A stretch of 64,000 nt of DNA from Syntrophus gentianae (GCF_900109885.1 NZ_FOBS01000005.1:62001-126000), one strand, 5' to 3'. Positions 18,076 to 27,950 are shown, counted from the stretch's first letter. Notes: generated by a model not told the origin, from the letters alone. Program-made: numbers and translations.

Positions 18076-20445
18076 TTATCCCCGGCGTCCGCTCCGTAGC
18101 AGTCTCATGCCGTTCATGGTCACCAGGAGGGAACTGCCCATGTCGCCCACCACGGCCAGCCAGAGTGTCAGCCATCCGGGAATGACCAGCAGGAGGATCA
18201 ACCCCTTGATGACCAGGGCGGCGAAAATATTCTCTTTAATGATGCGGAGGGTCCGGCGGCTCAAGTCCACCGTATAGGACAGTTTTGTCAGATCATCCGC
18301 CATCAGAGCGATGTCTGCCGTTTCCAGGGCGGCATCCGTCCCGGCCGTCCCCATGGCAATGCCCACCGTTGAGATGGCCATGGCAGGCGCGTCGTTCACC
18401 CCGTCCCCGACCATGGCCACTTTATGATATCGGGTCAAAAGCTCATTCATGGCCGCCATCTTGTCGGCGGGAAGCAGATCGGCTCGAAATTCATCCACTC
18501 CCACCTGGGCGGCAATGGCCCGGGCTGTACTGTCATTGTCTCCCGTCAGCATGACCATTTTTTTGATTCCGATCTTCCGAAGCTCCGCCAACGCCTGGCG
18601 GCTTTCCTTTCGCAAAACGTCCGCCACGGCGATCAGCCCCAGGACTTTCTCCGCCCCGCCAAGGATCATGACGGTCTTTCCTTCATTCTGCAGTGCGGAA
18701 ATCGTCTCTTCCATTTTCCCGAGGTTCCACCCTCTCTCCAGAAAAAACCGGGCATTTCCGATGGAATAGGATTGACCTTCAATCTTCCCCAGGGCGCCCT
18801 TCCCGGGAAGAGAATCGAAATCGGAAATTGGGGGAATCTTGAGGCCTTTTTCCTGGGCGCCCCGCAAAATCGCCTCTCCCAGAGGATGTTCGGAGCGGGA
18901 TTCAATGGCGGCTGCGATAACAAGAAGATCTTCTTCGGAAATGTCCATGACCGGAAGGACATCCGTCACTTTCGGCTTGCCGACGGTCAAGGTGCCGGTT
19001 TTGTCGAAAGCGATGACCGACAGGGCCCCCGCCTCCTCAAGATAAACGCCTCCCTTGATCAGCACGCCCTTTCTTGCCGCGCTGCCGATGGCGGAGACGA
19101 TGGAGACGGGCGTTGAGATCACCAGTGCACAGGGACAGGCGACCAGCAGCATCGCCATGGCCTCATAGAACCATTTGGAAAAGGGTTGCCCGAAAATCAG
19201 GGTCGGCAGGGTTGCGACAAGAAAGGCGCCGGCAATGACGGCAGGGGTATAATACCGGGCGAAACGGTCGATAAACTGCTGGGAAGGAGCCCGCTGTCCC
19301 TGAGCTTCCTCAACCATCTCGATGATCCGCGACAGGGTATTTTCCTTTGCCGACCTGGAAACCTGAACTTCCAGAAAGCCGCGTTCATTGATGGTTCCGG
19401 CAAAGACCTCATCGCCGATTCTTTTTTCCACAGGCAGAGACTCGCCGGTGATGGATGCCTGGTTTACGGAGGAGGATCCCGCCACCACGTTCCCATCCAT
19501 GGCGATTCGTCCTCCAGGGCGGACAACGATCAAATCCCCGATCCGGATTTCCTCCACGGGGAGGGTCATTTCCACACCATGACGTCTGACCAGCGCCTCT
19601 GCAGGGGATAGGCCCATTAAGGCACGGATGGAGTTTCGAGTCTTGTCCAGAGTATATCCCTGCAGGGCATTCCCCAGGGAAAAGAGGAAGACGACCGACG
19701 CCGCTTCCTCAAACTGGCGGATTGCCGCAGCACCGATGACGGCGATGGCCATCAGGATGTTCATATCCAGTTCACGGGCATTGATGAGCACGGAGATGCC
19801 GTTTCGCGCCGGGAGAAATCCACCCAGGACGATCCCGGCGGCAAAGAAGGCCGTAGAGATTCCGTCCGGCGCCTCCATTCTTGCCGAGAGGAGCCCCAAT
19901 GCCAGCATGATAAAAGAAATAGCCGTCGGCAGGGCATAGGGATTGGTCTTCCAAAAGGGTGCCGCCACTTTCCCCTTTTCCGGCCTGTCAATGGCGCCCG
20001 AATATCCCATCTTCTCGATGGTGGCCAGGATTTCGGAAACAGGCCCGGAATGAGAAACGATCATTTTTTCAGCGGCAAAATTCACCTGCGCCTTTTCCAC
20101 ACCGGGGATTCTGCCGATCCCCTTTTCCAATCTCGCGGCGCAATCCACACAATCGAGTCCCTCGATGCGAAAGGTCGATGCCCTGTTTTCAATGCCGCCT
20201 TTTTCGTCCGCCGTGGCGTCGTACCCCAACGCCCTCACTTTATCGATGACCGGCTCATCCCCAATGTCATCCTTCTCAAAATCAACGCTGAGCCTGCCCA
20301 AGGGAAAAGAGACCGTGGCGGACGCGACACCGGGAATTCTCCTGACCGCCTTTTCCAGTTTGGCGGCGCAATTTATGCAGTCCAACCCCGAAACCTGAAA
20401 GGTCCGGGAAGCCTTTAAATCCTTTCTCTCGTAACTTCCACTCAT
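18076..20445 (-). CDS. Zn/Cd/Pb-transporting P-type ATPase (ZntA-like)
   Basis: A P1B-type ATPase exporting divalent soft metals, about 789 residues. Two N-terminal heavy-metal-associated domains carry GLDCINC (C23, C26) and GLDCVDC (C99, C102). The transport motif ACPCALVISTPVSIVSAIG, phosphorylation site FDKTGTLT, SEHPLGEAI and GDGVNDAPAM are all present. CPC followed by STPVSIVSAI is the Zn/Cd/Pb rather than Cu subgroup signature. I prefer ATG at 20445; an in-frame TTG at 20466 has TGGA five bases upstream and is also possible. It is convergent with the PII gene, 50 bp apart. Confidence 0.92.
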   Translation of the reverse strand: MSGSYERKDLKASRTFQVSGLDCINCAAKLEKAVRRIPGVASATVSFPLGRLSVDFEKDDIGDEPVIDKVRALGYDATADEKGGIENRASTFRIEGLDCVDCAARLEKGIGRIPGVEKAQVNFAAEKMIVSHSGPVSEILATIEKMGYSGAIDRPEKGKVAAPFWKTNPYALPTAISFIMLALGLLSARMEAPDGISTAFFAAGIVLGGFLPARNGISVLINARELDMNILMAIAVIGAAAIRQFEEAASVVFLFSLGNALQGYTLDKTRNSIRALMGLSPAEALVRRHGVEMTLPVEEIRIGDLIVVRPGGRIAMDGNVVAGSSSVNQASITGESLPVEKRIGDEVFAGTINERGFLEVQVSRSAKENTLSRIIEMVEEAQGQRAPSQQFIDRFARYYTPAVIAGAFLVATLPTLIFGQPFSKWFYEAMAMLLVACPCALVISTPVSIVSAIGSAARKGVLIKGGVYLEEAGALSVIAFDKTGTLTVGKPKVTDVLPVMDISEEDLLVIAAAIESRSEHPLGEAILRGAQEKGLKIPPISDFDSLPGKGALGKIEGQSYSIGNARFFLERGWNLGKMEETISALQNEGKTVMILGGAEKVLGLIAVADVLRKESRQALAELRKIGIKKMVMLTGDNDSTARAIAAQVGVDEFRADLLPADKMAAMNELLTRYHKVAMVGDGVNDAPAMAISTVGIAMGTAGTDAALETADIALMADDLTKLSYTVDLSRRTLRIIKENIFAALVIKGLILLLVIPGWLTLWLAVVGDMGSSLLVTMNGMRLLRSGRRG

Positions 20446-20883
20446 GTAATGTTCTTTATCCCACAAACGAATCCATCAATCCGATTGTCTACACTCCTCC
20501 ATCGAGACCCATCCCGCCTCGTCTGGCGTCTTTCCTTGCCTATGGGTTCCGTCATACAGATCCAATCCGGTTTACAGTATCAATGTTTTTAAAATCCTTG
20601 TCAATGCCGGCATCAAGTCGTGACCTTTTTCATGAAGCAAATATTTTCCCCCATAAAATATCCTTGATAAGTCTTGACGCTGACGGAAACTTGTGCAACA
20701 ACAGTCGCAAATGCAGAGATGTTGGGAGGCGCTCTGTCTGTTCCTGATCATAATAACTCCTCGGATGGGAAGTTAACCATCCGTGATGCCCTGGTGTTCT
20801 CAAGAAGCAACGTCATCGTGTTTCGGAAAGCGATTCTTCATGGTTATCCCCTGTCCGGGAAAAATCGGTCTAAGGAGAGAACT
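20446..20883. other. Intergenic region between divergent metal ATPase and YkgJ-like gene
   Basis: About 440 bp with no supported gene. ATATTTT...AAAATAT (20641-20647 and 20655-20661) is a small AT-rich inverted repeat in the promoter zone. I found no clear MerR- or ArsR-type operator. Confidence 0.5.
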
Positions 20884-21216
20884 ATGGAATCGACAGTCCA
20901 AATCGCCTGCCAACAGTGCGGCACCTGCTGCCTGGCCAACGTGAACTGCTATGTGACGGACGAGGATCTCGAACGATGGAAAAGGGAGGGTCGGGATGAC
21001 ATCCTCCACATCATCGAGCATGAGCATGCCATGTGGGTGGGAGATCACCTGGTTTCGTCACTGGATGGACATTACCTTCACGGGTGTTCCTTTCTGACCT
21101 GGGAAGGCACTCACTATGCCTGCTCCATCTATGCGACAAGACCTTCGGTGTGCCGGGATTACCAGCCGGGATCATCGGAGATCTGCACGCAGTTTAACCA
21201 GAATCACCATTTTTGA
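20884..21216 (+). CDS. YkgJ-family cysteine cluster protein
   Basis: A small putative Zn- or Fe-S-chelating protein of 110 residues. The family pattern is clear: CQQCGTCC near the N-terminus, a central cysteine (HGCSFL), then CSIYATRPSVCRDYQPGSSEIC. ATG at 20884 follows TAAGGAGAGAACT, a good ribosome-binding site; an open frame reaches 20674 but has no family-like sequence there. The biochemical role of the family is not established. It may be transcribed alone. Confidence 0.85.
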   Translation: MESTVQIACQQCGTCCLANVNCYVTDEDLERWKREGRDDILHIIEHEHAMWVGDHLVSSLDGHYLHGCSFLTWEGTHYACSIYATRPSVCRDYQPGSSEICTQFNQNHHF

Positions 21217-21420
21217 TCCGTCTCGACTTCCGCATTTCTGTCGCCTCAAAATTCGACCCCGTCGTACAGAGGGGGAAACTGGCATTTTTTCCAGAGAAGA
21301 AACATTTCTTGCTTGTAACTTTCCTTCCTTATGTGTAGTTCAATAAAAGTTGGTCCGCCTGCGGTCCTGGACTGGTTTTAATCCAAGAATATCCAATCCG
21401 ATCTTGATGGGACGAGTAAA

Positions 21421-22695
21421 ATGATCCGAAGAAAATTGTTGATTTTTTTTGTCTGCCTGATTCCGTTATTCCCCTACGTCGTGTCCTGCTCTGTCGCGAC
21501 AAGCACTGGCAAGCCTCCTGCGAACTCTTCTCCTGCGGTTATTCAGTCCGTGCCGTTGAAGCCGAAGCAGGTGCAGACACAGATAAGAGAAGCGACTGGA
21601 AGAGAGGCATCAGAACTGCAAAAGACAACCGTTATAGAACCGCCGGCAAAAGAGGCGCCCAGACCGGCCGCCGTCCCTGCGCCGAGCCCCAACCCCAAAC
21701 CGGACAGAGCGCTGCTCAGGCTGGAAGGAGAAATAAAACGCCTCGCTGCCATGGCAGGAGGAACCGTCGGCGTCAGCGCCCTTCATATTGAATCGGGGCA
21801 ACTCTTTTCCTTTCATGGGGGGGTGCGATTTCCCATGGCCAGCGCTTACAAAATCCCCATCGCCGTTCAACTGCTCCGCCGGGTGGACCAAGGAGAGATC
21901 CGCCTGAATTCAATCGTCACCCTTACCAGCCACGACATCCATCCCGGCAGTGGCAAGCTCATCAAAACCTTCAAAAAGAAGGAGGCGAATTATTCGGTTC
22001 GGGAACTGCTGGAGCTGATGCTCCTGGTGAGCGACAACTCGGCCAGCGACGCCATCCTGAAGCTTGCCGGCGGACCGGAAGCCGTGACCAGAGCCATGAA
22101 AGACCTGGGCATAGAGGATATTACCGTCAGCCGCTCGACACTGAACATGCTGGCGGATTGGCGCGGCATTTCGAAGCTTCCCGCACCGGAGGCCTTTTGT
22201 CTAGAGAAGTATAACCGCCTGCGCGACACCGTCCCGGCAGACGCCCTTGAAAAGGCGCAGAACCGCTTCTATACCGATCTCCGCGATACGGCGACACCCG
22301 ATGCCATGACGAGCCTGCTGGCCATGATCTACGATGGAACGGTCCTTCAGCCGGAAACCACCTCCGTGCTTTTGAAGATCATGGAGCGCTGCCAGACTGG
22401 AAATTCCAGGATAAAGGGGCTGATGCCCCCCGGAATGACGGTTGCCAACAAGACCGGTACGATTGGGCCGGGCATGGTGAATGATGTCGCGATCCTGACC
22501 CTGCCCGAAGGAGCCGGTCATGTGGCCCTGACGATTTTCATCAAAATTTCCAACCGGAGCGTTGCCCGGCAGGAACTGGCCATGGCGCAGATGGCGCGCT
22601 ATCTGTACGACTATTATTTTTTTCAGAGTGAGGACCTTTTCGGAGCCGCCGCAAATGACACATGCTCTGCCTCTGACCCTCCCTGCTCCCGATAG
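21421..22695 (+). CDS. Class A beta-lactamase-like serine hydrolase, lipoprotein
   Basis: A 424-residue exported serine hydrolase. The N-terminus is a signal sequence with a lipobox (VVSC, C23), then a long Pro/Ala-rich linker (about 28-95), so the enzyme is probably tethered to a membrane. All class A elements are visible: S141-A-Y-K144, S204-D205-N206, a probable omega loop E277-xxx-N281 followed by RDTATP, and K344-T345-G346. It could be a penicillinase or a penicillin-interacting relative; the long insertion before E277 is unusual. The ribosome-binding site is weak. A deaminase gene follows 29 bp later. Confidence 0.85.
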   Translation: MIRRKLLIFFVCLIPLFPYVVSCSVATSTGKPPANSSPAVIQSVPLKPKQVQTQIREATGREASELQKTTVIEPPAKEAPRPAAVPAPSPNPKPDRALLRLEGEIKRLAAMAGGTVGVSALHIESGQLFSFHGGVRFPMASAYKIPIAVQLLRRVDQGEIRLNSIVTLTSHDIHPGSGKLIKTFKKKEANYSVRELLELMLLVSDNSASDAILKLAGGPEAVTRAMKDLGIEDITVSRSTLNMLADWRGISKLPAPEAFCLEKYNRLRDTVPADALEKAQNRFYTDLRDTATPDAMTSLLAMIYDGTVLQPETTSVLLKIMERCQTGNSRIKGLMPPGMTVANKTGTIGPGMVNDVAILTLPEGAGHVALTIFIKISNRSVARQELAMAQMARYLYDYYFFQSEDLFGAAANDTCSASDPPCSR

Positions 22696-22724
22696 GACCC
22701 GAATTTAATGGAGTAAATCGAAAA

Positions 22725-24056
22725 ATGAAAACGGTCGATACGTTGATTCTGGGGGGAACAATCCTCTGCCTTGACGAGTCCATGACTCTGATCGAGGATG
22801 GCGCCTTGGCGATCAAGGGTGACACGATTGCCGCTCTGGGAAGGGCGAATGAATTTCGGCAGAAGTTTACCAGTCAAAACATTCTTGACGGGACAAACTC
22901 TCTGATCATGCCGGGATTGATCAACAGCCATACCCACGCGGCTATGACCTGTTTCCGGGGAATTGCCGACGACATGCACCTGATGGAGTGGCTGACCAAG
23001 TACATCTTTCCCGCGGAGGCGAGAAACGTGGACCCGGAGCTGGCTTACTGGGGGAGCCTCCTGGCCTGCGCGGAAATGATCAGATCGGGAACGACCATGT
23101 TCTGCAACATGTATATCTTTGAAGCGGAAACGGCTCAGGCGGCCCGGAAGGCCGGGATGCGCTGCCTGCTGGGAGAGGTGCTTTTTGATTTTCCCTCTCC
23201 CAATGTCAAAACGCCGAAAGAAGGCCTGGCCTATACCCGGAAGCTCCTGGACACCTGGTCCGGCGATCCGCTGATCCGCATTGCCGTGGAGCCGCATTCC
23301 CTGTACACCTGCTCCCGCCCACTTCTTGTTGAAGCCGGGAAGCTGGCGGAAGAATATCAGGTTCCCCTGGCCCTTCATCTCCTGGAAACCCGTTCCGAAA
23401 AGGAGCAGCTTCGAGAAAAGCTCGGCCAGGAAGCCGTGCCTTATCTGGATGAACTCGGCTTACTCAACGAACGGCTGATCGCCTTTCACTGTGTCTGTCT
23501 TGACGATGAAGAGATTCGACTTTTCAGCGAAAAGGGGTGCAAGGTTGTCTATAATCCGGAGAGCAACATGAAGCTCGCTTCCGGTTTCGCACCCGTTTCC
23601 AGGATGATCAGGGAAGGCGTCTGCGTTGGGCTGGGAACGGATGGGTGTGCGAGCAACAACAGTCTGGACATGTTCCAGGAAATGGATACGGCGGCAAAGC
23701 TCGAAAAGGTGCGGCATCTCGATCCGACCTTGATGCCCGCGGAAACCGTCGTGGCGATGGCCACCCGTCAGGGAGCCCGCGTCCTGGGAATGGAAGAGAT
23801 CACCGGGGTCCTGAAAGAGGGGAAAAAAGCGGACCTCATCCTGATCGATCTGAACCGCCCCCATCTGACCCCCATGTACAATCCCTATTCACACCTGGTC
23901 TATGCCGTCAACGGCTCCGATGTGAAGACGGTTTTCATTTCCGGGAAAATGGTCATGAAAGACCGGAATCTCCTCACCCTGGATGAAGAGGAGATCATGC
24001 AGCGGGTCTGCCGGATTGCGGAACGGATCCGGGACTCCCTTAAAGAACCTTCTTAA
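22725..24056 (+). CDS. Amidohydrolase, SAH/MTA/guanine-type deaminase (MtaD/SsnA family)
   Basis: A metal-dependent deaminase of 443 residues. Family motifs are the SHTH metal site in PGLINSHTHAAMTCFRG, VEPHSLYTCS, the later FHCVCLDD, and GLGTDGCASNNSLDM with the metal-binding aspartate. The closest functional guess is 5-methylthioadenosine/S-adenosylhomocysteine deaminase, a purine-salvage step, but chlorohydrolase and cytosine deaminase relatives share the fold. It is probably co-transcribed with the lipoprotein upstream; a strong terminator follows at 24136. Confidence 0.87.
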   Translation: MKTVDTLILGGTILCLDESMTLIEDGALAIKGDTIAALGRANEFRQKFTSQNILDGTNSLIMPGLINSHTHAAMTCFRGIADDMHLMEWLTKYIFPAEARNVDPELAYWGSLLACAEMIRSGTTMFCNMYIFEAETAQAARKAGMRCLLGEVLFDFPSPNVKTPKEGLAYTRKLLDTWSGDPLIRIAVEPHSLYTCSRPLLVEAGKLAEEYQVPLALHLLETRSEKEQLREKLGQEAVPYLDELGLLNERLIAFHCVCLDDEEIRLFSEKGCKVVYNPESNMKLASGFAPVSRMIREGVCVGLGTDGCASNNSLDMFQEMDTAAKLEKVRHLDPTLMPAETVVAMATRQGARVLGMEEITGVLKEGKKADLILIDLNRPHLTPMYNPYSHLVYAVNGSDVKTVFISGKMVMKDRNLLTLDEEEIMQRVCRIAERIRDSLKEPS

Positions 24057-24135
24057 TGTATACCGGCGCTTTTACAGCGGTCACAAACAGGGGGATCATC
24101 TGTCCCGCCCAAATGGGCCGGGGCTTTTCCAAAAC

Positions 24136-24167
24136 AAAAAGGCAGGATCCGAAGATTCTGCCTTTTT
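24136..24167. terminator. Rho-independent terminator after the deaminase gene
   Basis: AAAAAGGCAGGATCC and GATTCTGCCTTTTT form a stem with a T-run on the plus strand and an equivalent run on the minus strand, so it can terminate both this operon and the convergent IscA-like gene. Confidence 0.85.
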
Positions 24168-24199
24168 AAAATTTCGTATTTTCGTTTGAACAGCCCTTT

Positions 24200-24505
24200 T
24201 CACCGTCTTCTAAAGCCGACCATCGGCAGACGGGAGGTGATTTGGAATCCCGCTTGGTCCTCGTCGATTTCGGCATATTCGATTCGAATCGGTTTGGCTA
24301 TTTCCAGGAGTTCCCGGTCGATCGAAAAGGTAATACCCTGTTCCGTGATGATTGTATCCACTTCTCCGGGTTCAGCGAAAAACATGCGGAGGAAGGGCCT
24401 TTTACTGCCTTTGTCCTGTAAAAGAATCCGGATGTTGCCGGGTCCCGCCTGGCTCTGTAAATACTCTTTGATTTTTTCGGCCGCCTTTTCCGTGACTTCG
24501 ATCAT
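24200..24505 (-). CDS. IscA/HesB-like protein without cysteines
   Basis: 101 residues starting MIEVTEKAAEKIKEYLQSQ, the typical beginning of the IscA/HesB/ErpA fold. The rest (IRILLQDKGS... FFAEPGEVDTII... FSIDRELLEIAKPIRIEY) follows the fold, but there is no cysteine anywhere, whereas Fe-S carriers of this family need three. It is therefore probably not an Fe-S scaffold. ATG at 24505 has GAGG eight bases upstream; the frame extends to 24535. It is followed by a bidirectional terminator. Confidence 0.75.
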   Translation of the reverse strand: MIEVTEKAAEKIKEYLQSQAGPGNIRILLQDKGSKRPFLRMFFAEPGEVDTIITEQGITFSIDRELLEIAKPIRIEYAEIDEDQAGFQITSRLPMVGFRRR

Positions 24506-24591
24506 AGTTTCAACCTCATGAAATAAAATCGCCACATTTATTGGCCCGCCTGCCGGAAATCGTACTCACAAATGGGAGCAGAGATCGTCTC

Positions 24592-25362
24592 TTAGACAAC
24601 CTTTTTGACGGAATCCTGCGCCTTTTCTGCCGTTACGAGGAGAGAAACCGGATCCATCTGCATTCTCCAGGATTTCAGGCTATCCGTCATATCCTTCAGC
24701 GGGTCAAGAAGAATTTCCTGCCCACGATCTTCCATTTGCATGAGAATGTCAAACATTTCTTCTGATTCTTTCAAAAATACTGGGAAGGTATCGCCTGCTT
24801 CGGAATCCTGACGATGAACGGAAACAGACAGCCAGACCTGCAAATTGTGCGTCTTGGCAAAGGTTTTCAGTTCCAGCATCTCTTTCTTAGCGATGCGGTT
24901 GGTCTGCCATCCGTCAATGAGCAGGATCCTGGGGGAAAAGATCCCCTGGACAATCAGATCGCTGAGGCGTTCCTCCAGGTTGGGGATAGAGAAACGGTCC
25001 ACCCGGAAAGTCATGATGAACCGGTGAGGAAGGAGCGCTTCCCAACGCATGCGAGAATCTTGAAGCGGTTGATGGAAAAATTTCTTTTCAAAGAGCTCCC
25101 GGTACCAAAGTGTCACCTTGGCGATAGGCTCATGGAGACTGACATGGAGGACATCCACTCCTCCCAGCATTGAACTGAGGGCCATCTGCACCAGGAAAGC
25201 GGTCTTTCCCATTCCCGCCCTGGCCAGAACCGCACCAAAGGCGCCGGCCTCCAGTCGACTTGAAATTTCCTGCTCCCAAAGCTCCCGACAGGGCTCTGAT
25301 TCCCTTTGCATCATCCTTTCGCTCAAAAGACGTTCCTTTCTTTTTATCAGATCAATAATCAT
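24592..25362 (-). CDS. Unrecognised P-loop ATPase downstream of EF-G
   Basis: A cytoplasmic protein of 256 residues. Walker A is ARAGMGKTAFLVQMAL (about residues 47-62) and a Walker B-like strand is SPRILLIDGWQ (about 142-152), the layout of RecA/KaiC/DnaB-like or STAND-type ATPases. The region after Walker A (GGVDVLHVSLHEPIAKVTLWYRELFEKKF) resembles KaiC/RecA-type switch segments. I know no characterised homologue. It starts 17 bp after fusA with AAGG nine bases upstream of ATG, so it is probably co-transcribed with EF-G. Confidence 0.75.
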   Translation of the reverse strand: MIIDLIKRKERLLSERMMQRESEPCRELWEQEISSRLEAGAFGAVLARAGMGKTAFLVQMALSSMLGGVDVLHVSLHEPIAKVTLWYRELFEKKFFHQPLQDSRMRWEALLPHRFIMTFRVDRFSIPNLEERLSDLIVQGIFSPRILLIDGWQTNRIAKKEMLELKTFAKTHNLQVWLSVSVHRQDSEAGDTFPVFLKESEEMFDILMQMEDRGQEILLDPLKDMTDSLKSWRMQMDPVSLLVTAEKAQDSVKKVV

Positions 25363-25379
25363 GCGGTTTGACCTTATCC

Positions 25380-27467
25380 CTACGCTGCGCTTTTCTTACG
25401 TTTGGCCACCTCTTCCGCTATCTTCTCTGCAATGCCTTGAGGCACCTGTTTGTAGGCGGAAAACTCCATGGTAAACTGAGCCTTTCCCTGCGTCGCGGAA
25501 CGGATGATCGTGGAAAAACCGAACATTTCGGCCAAAGGCGTCTGGGCCTCGATGACGCTGGCCAATCCCTCATCCTGGGTGCCCACGATCATTCCCCGAC
25601 GCTGGTTTAAAAGTCCCATGACCGCCCCCTGGTACTCCGTCGGGGTTTCCACAACAACCTTCATGATCGGTTCAAGAATGATCGGCTTTGCCCGCGAATA
25701 GGCCTCGCGGAAAGCGCCTCGCGCCGCAGCCTGAAAGGCCATATCAGAGGAATCCACTGCATGGAAAGCGCCGTCATCGATCACTACTTTTATGCCCGTT
25801 ATGGGAAATTCCATTTTCGGGCCTTTGGCCAGGCTCATCCGGAATCCCTTTTCACAGGCGGGAATGAACTGTGTTGGAATGGCCCCTCCGGTTATTTTAT
25901 TCTCGAATAGGAACTCCTCTTCCGGCAGAGGTTCAAGATACCCAGCCACCCGGCCGTATTGACCGGAACCTCCTGTCTGCTTGCGATGGGTGTAATTGAA
26001 CGCCGCCTTCTGGGTAATGGTTTCCCGATAGGCAACCCTTGGATTGCCCGTGGTGACTTCTGCGGAGTATTCGCGGCGGATTCTTTCCACATAGACCTCC
26101 AGATGGAGTTCCCCCATTCCCTCAATAATCGTTTCCGAGGTCTCCGGATCCAGATGGGTTCGAAAGGTCGGATCTTCCTTGGTGAAACGATTCAGGGCCT
26201 TGGACATGTTCACCATGGATTTTTTATCTTTGGGAACAATGGCCAGAGAAATGACCGGTTCCGGAACGAACATGGAGGTCATGGCCACATTCAACCCCGG
26301 TGCAACAAAGGTGTCACCCGACTGGCATTCCAGACCGAAGAGGGCTCCGATATAGCCGGCAGGGATGGACTCGATGTCTTCCATCTGATCGGCATGCATA
26401 CGGACCAGCCGACCGATCCGAACTTTTTTCCCATCCCGGGCGTTAAGGACCGTTTCCCCGCGAGTCAGCGTTCCCTGATAGACGCGGATGTAAGTCAACT
26501 GACCATAGTGGCCGTCTTCCAGTTTGAAGGCCAGAGCGACCACGGGATCGTCGGGATTGCTTGTCAGCCGGACCGGCGCCTCTTCCTTCGCCAGATCGAG
26601 GGCCGTGTTTTCGACATCCGCTGGACAGGACAGATACTGCGTCACGGCATCCAGGAGAAGTTGAACCCCTTTGTTCTTATAGGCCGACCCCACGAAAACA
26701 GGGGTGATTTTCCGTTCCAGCGTTCCTTGACGCACGGCATCCCGAATCATTTCCGGGGAAATTTCCGCTCCTTCCAGCACTGCCTCCGTCAGAGAATCGG
26801 AGAAAAGAGAAACGGCGTCAATCAATTCTTCCCTTCTGCCCGTCGCCTCATCCAGGAGTGCATCGGGAACTGCTTCCTCCCGGACAATTTCTCCTCCGGC
26901 TCCGTCAAAGTAATAAGCCTTCAAGGAAATTAGATCGACCACACCCTGGAAATCCGCTTCCAGACCGATGGGCAGCTGCATGAGGATGGCGGAATGTCCG
27001 AGACGGGTTCTTAACTGTTCCACGACACGGGTTGGATTGGCCCCGCTCCGGTCACACTTGTTGATGAAGGCTACACAGGGGACTTTATAGCGTTTCATCT
27101 GGGCATCCACCGTAATGGACTGGGATTGGACGCCGCCAACGGCACAGAGGACAAGGATCGCTCCGTCAAGAACACGGAGGGCACGTTCCACCTCGATGGT
27201 GAAATCCACATGACCGGGCGTATCGATAATGTTGATTTCATGATTTTTCCAGGTGCAGAATGTTGCCGCGGAAGAAATGGTAATGCCGCGTTCCCTTTCC
27301 AGTTCCATGGAATCCATGGTGGCTCCCACCCCGTCTTTTCCCTTTACATCATGCATGGCATGAATGCGCTTCGTGTAAAAGAGAATCCTCTCGGTCAGGG
27401 TTGTTTTTCCGGAATCAATATGGGCACTGATTCCGATATTCCTTACTTGCCGGATGTCGTTCTTCAT
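25380..27467 (-). CDS. fusA: Elongation factor G (mtEFG1/spdEFG-like type)
   Basis: A translational GTPase for ribosome translocation, 695 residues. G1 is [18 protein letters not shown] (residues 15-32), switch region [13 protein letters not shown]3 DTPGHVDF and G4 [10 protein letters not shown]; domains II-V follow at normal length. Serine in AHIDSGKTT and the [15 protein letters not shown] stretch set it apart from the usual str-operon EF-G and resemble the mitochondrial EF-G1/spdEFG branch, so a second fusA probably exists elsewhere. It is not linked to rpsL, rpsG or tuf here. Start: ATG with AAGGATTTAAA. Confidence 0.92.
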   Translation of the reverse strand: MKNDIRQVRNIGISAHIDSGKTTLTERILFYTKRIHAMHDVKGKDGVGATMDSMELERERGITISSAATFCTWKNHEINIIDTPGHVDFTIEVERALRVLDGAILVLCAVGGVQSQSITVDAQMKRYKVPCVAFINKCDRSGANPTRVVEQLRTRLGHSAILMQLPIGLEADFQGVVDLISLKAYYFDGAGGEIVREEAVPDALLDEATGRREELIDAVSLFSDSLTEAVLEGAEISPEMIRDAVRQGTLERKITPVFVGSAYKNKGVQLLLDAVTQYLSCPADVENTALDLAKEEAPVRLTSNPDDPVVALAFKLEDGHYGQLTYIRVYQGTLTRGETVLNARDGKKVRIGRLVRMHADQMEDIESIPAGYIGALFGLECQSGDTFVAPGLNVAMTSMFVPEPVISLAIVPKDKKSMVNMSKALNRFTKEDPTFRTHLDPETSETIIEGMGELHLEVYVERIRREYSAEVTTGNPRVAYRETITQKAAFNYTHRKQTGGSGQYGRVAGYLEPLPEEEFLFENKITGGAIPTQFIPACEKGFRMSLAKGPKMEFPITGIKVVIDDGAFHAVDSSDMAFQAAARGAFREAYSRAKPIILEPIMKVVVETPTEYQGAVMGLLNQRRGMIVGTQDEGLASVIEAQTPLAEMFGFSTIIRSATQGKAQFTMEFSAYKQVPQGIAEKIAEEVAKRKKSAA

Positions 27468-27522
27468 TTTAAATCCTTCTTACTGATATCTCTTTCTTTT
27501 TAGTGAATTTTGGGGACATATA

Positions 27523-27570
27523 AAAACAAAAACCCCCTTATTTGAGTGATGCGAGTTTCAAATAAGGGAG
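27523..27570 (-). terminator. Terminator of cspA
   Basis: Perfect 11-bp arms (CCCTTATTTGA at 27535-27545, TCAAATAAGGG at 27558-27568). On the minus strand the stem is followed by GGTTTTTGTTTTTATA, a classic Rho-independent terminator for the cold-shock gene. Confidence 0.85.
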
Positions 27571-27704
27571 CTGTGCAATGCCCTGCTGATTTGAAAAAAC
27601 GAAAACGCACTTCTATCTCTTTAGAGATATCCTGTCAAGCACTAAATTTTCATTCGTTCTATTTTTGATTGATAATGACTATTTACGCTTTTACCTTGGC
27701 CGAT

Positions 27705-27905
27705 TTACAGCAGTTCCACATTTACCGCACTGGGTCCTTTCTGACCCTGCTGGATCTCAAAGCGAACCCGCTGGCTTTCGGACAACGTTTTCCAGCCCGC
27801 GCCTTGAATTGCGCTGAAGTGGACGAAGATATCGCCTCCTTCATCATTTTCGATAAAACCAAATCCCTTTTTGTCATTGAACCACTTAACTTTTCCTTCT
27901 GCCAA
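27705..27905 (-). CDS. Cold-shock protein (CspA family)
   Basis: An OB-fold RNA/DNA-binding protein of 66 residues. RNP1 (KGFGFI) and RNP2 (DIFVHF) are intact, the first tryptophan is in KVKWFN and the sequence ends SAVNVELL. The start is TTG at 27905-27903 with AGGAGG eight bases upstream; no ATG precedes the conserved N-terminus. It is monocistronic, bounded by terminators on both sides, with a long AT-rich leader region that could carry temperature-dependent control. Confidence 0.93.
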   Translation of the reverse strand: MAEGKVKWFNDKKGFGFIENDEGGDIFVHFSAIQGAGWKTLSESQRVRFEIQQGQKGPSAVNVELL

Positions 27906-27950
27906 AGCTGTACCCTCCTTTTTTTATTTCACTAATCATATTGAGGCAGT

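Noticed and set aside
25959-26933. 324-codon plus-strand frame
   Set aside because: Antisense to the well-conserved EF-G gene.
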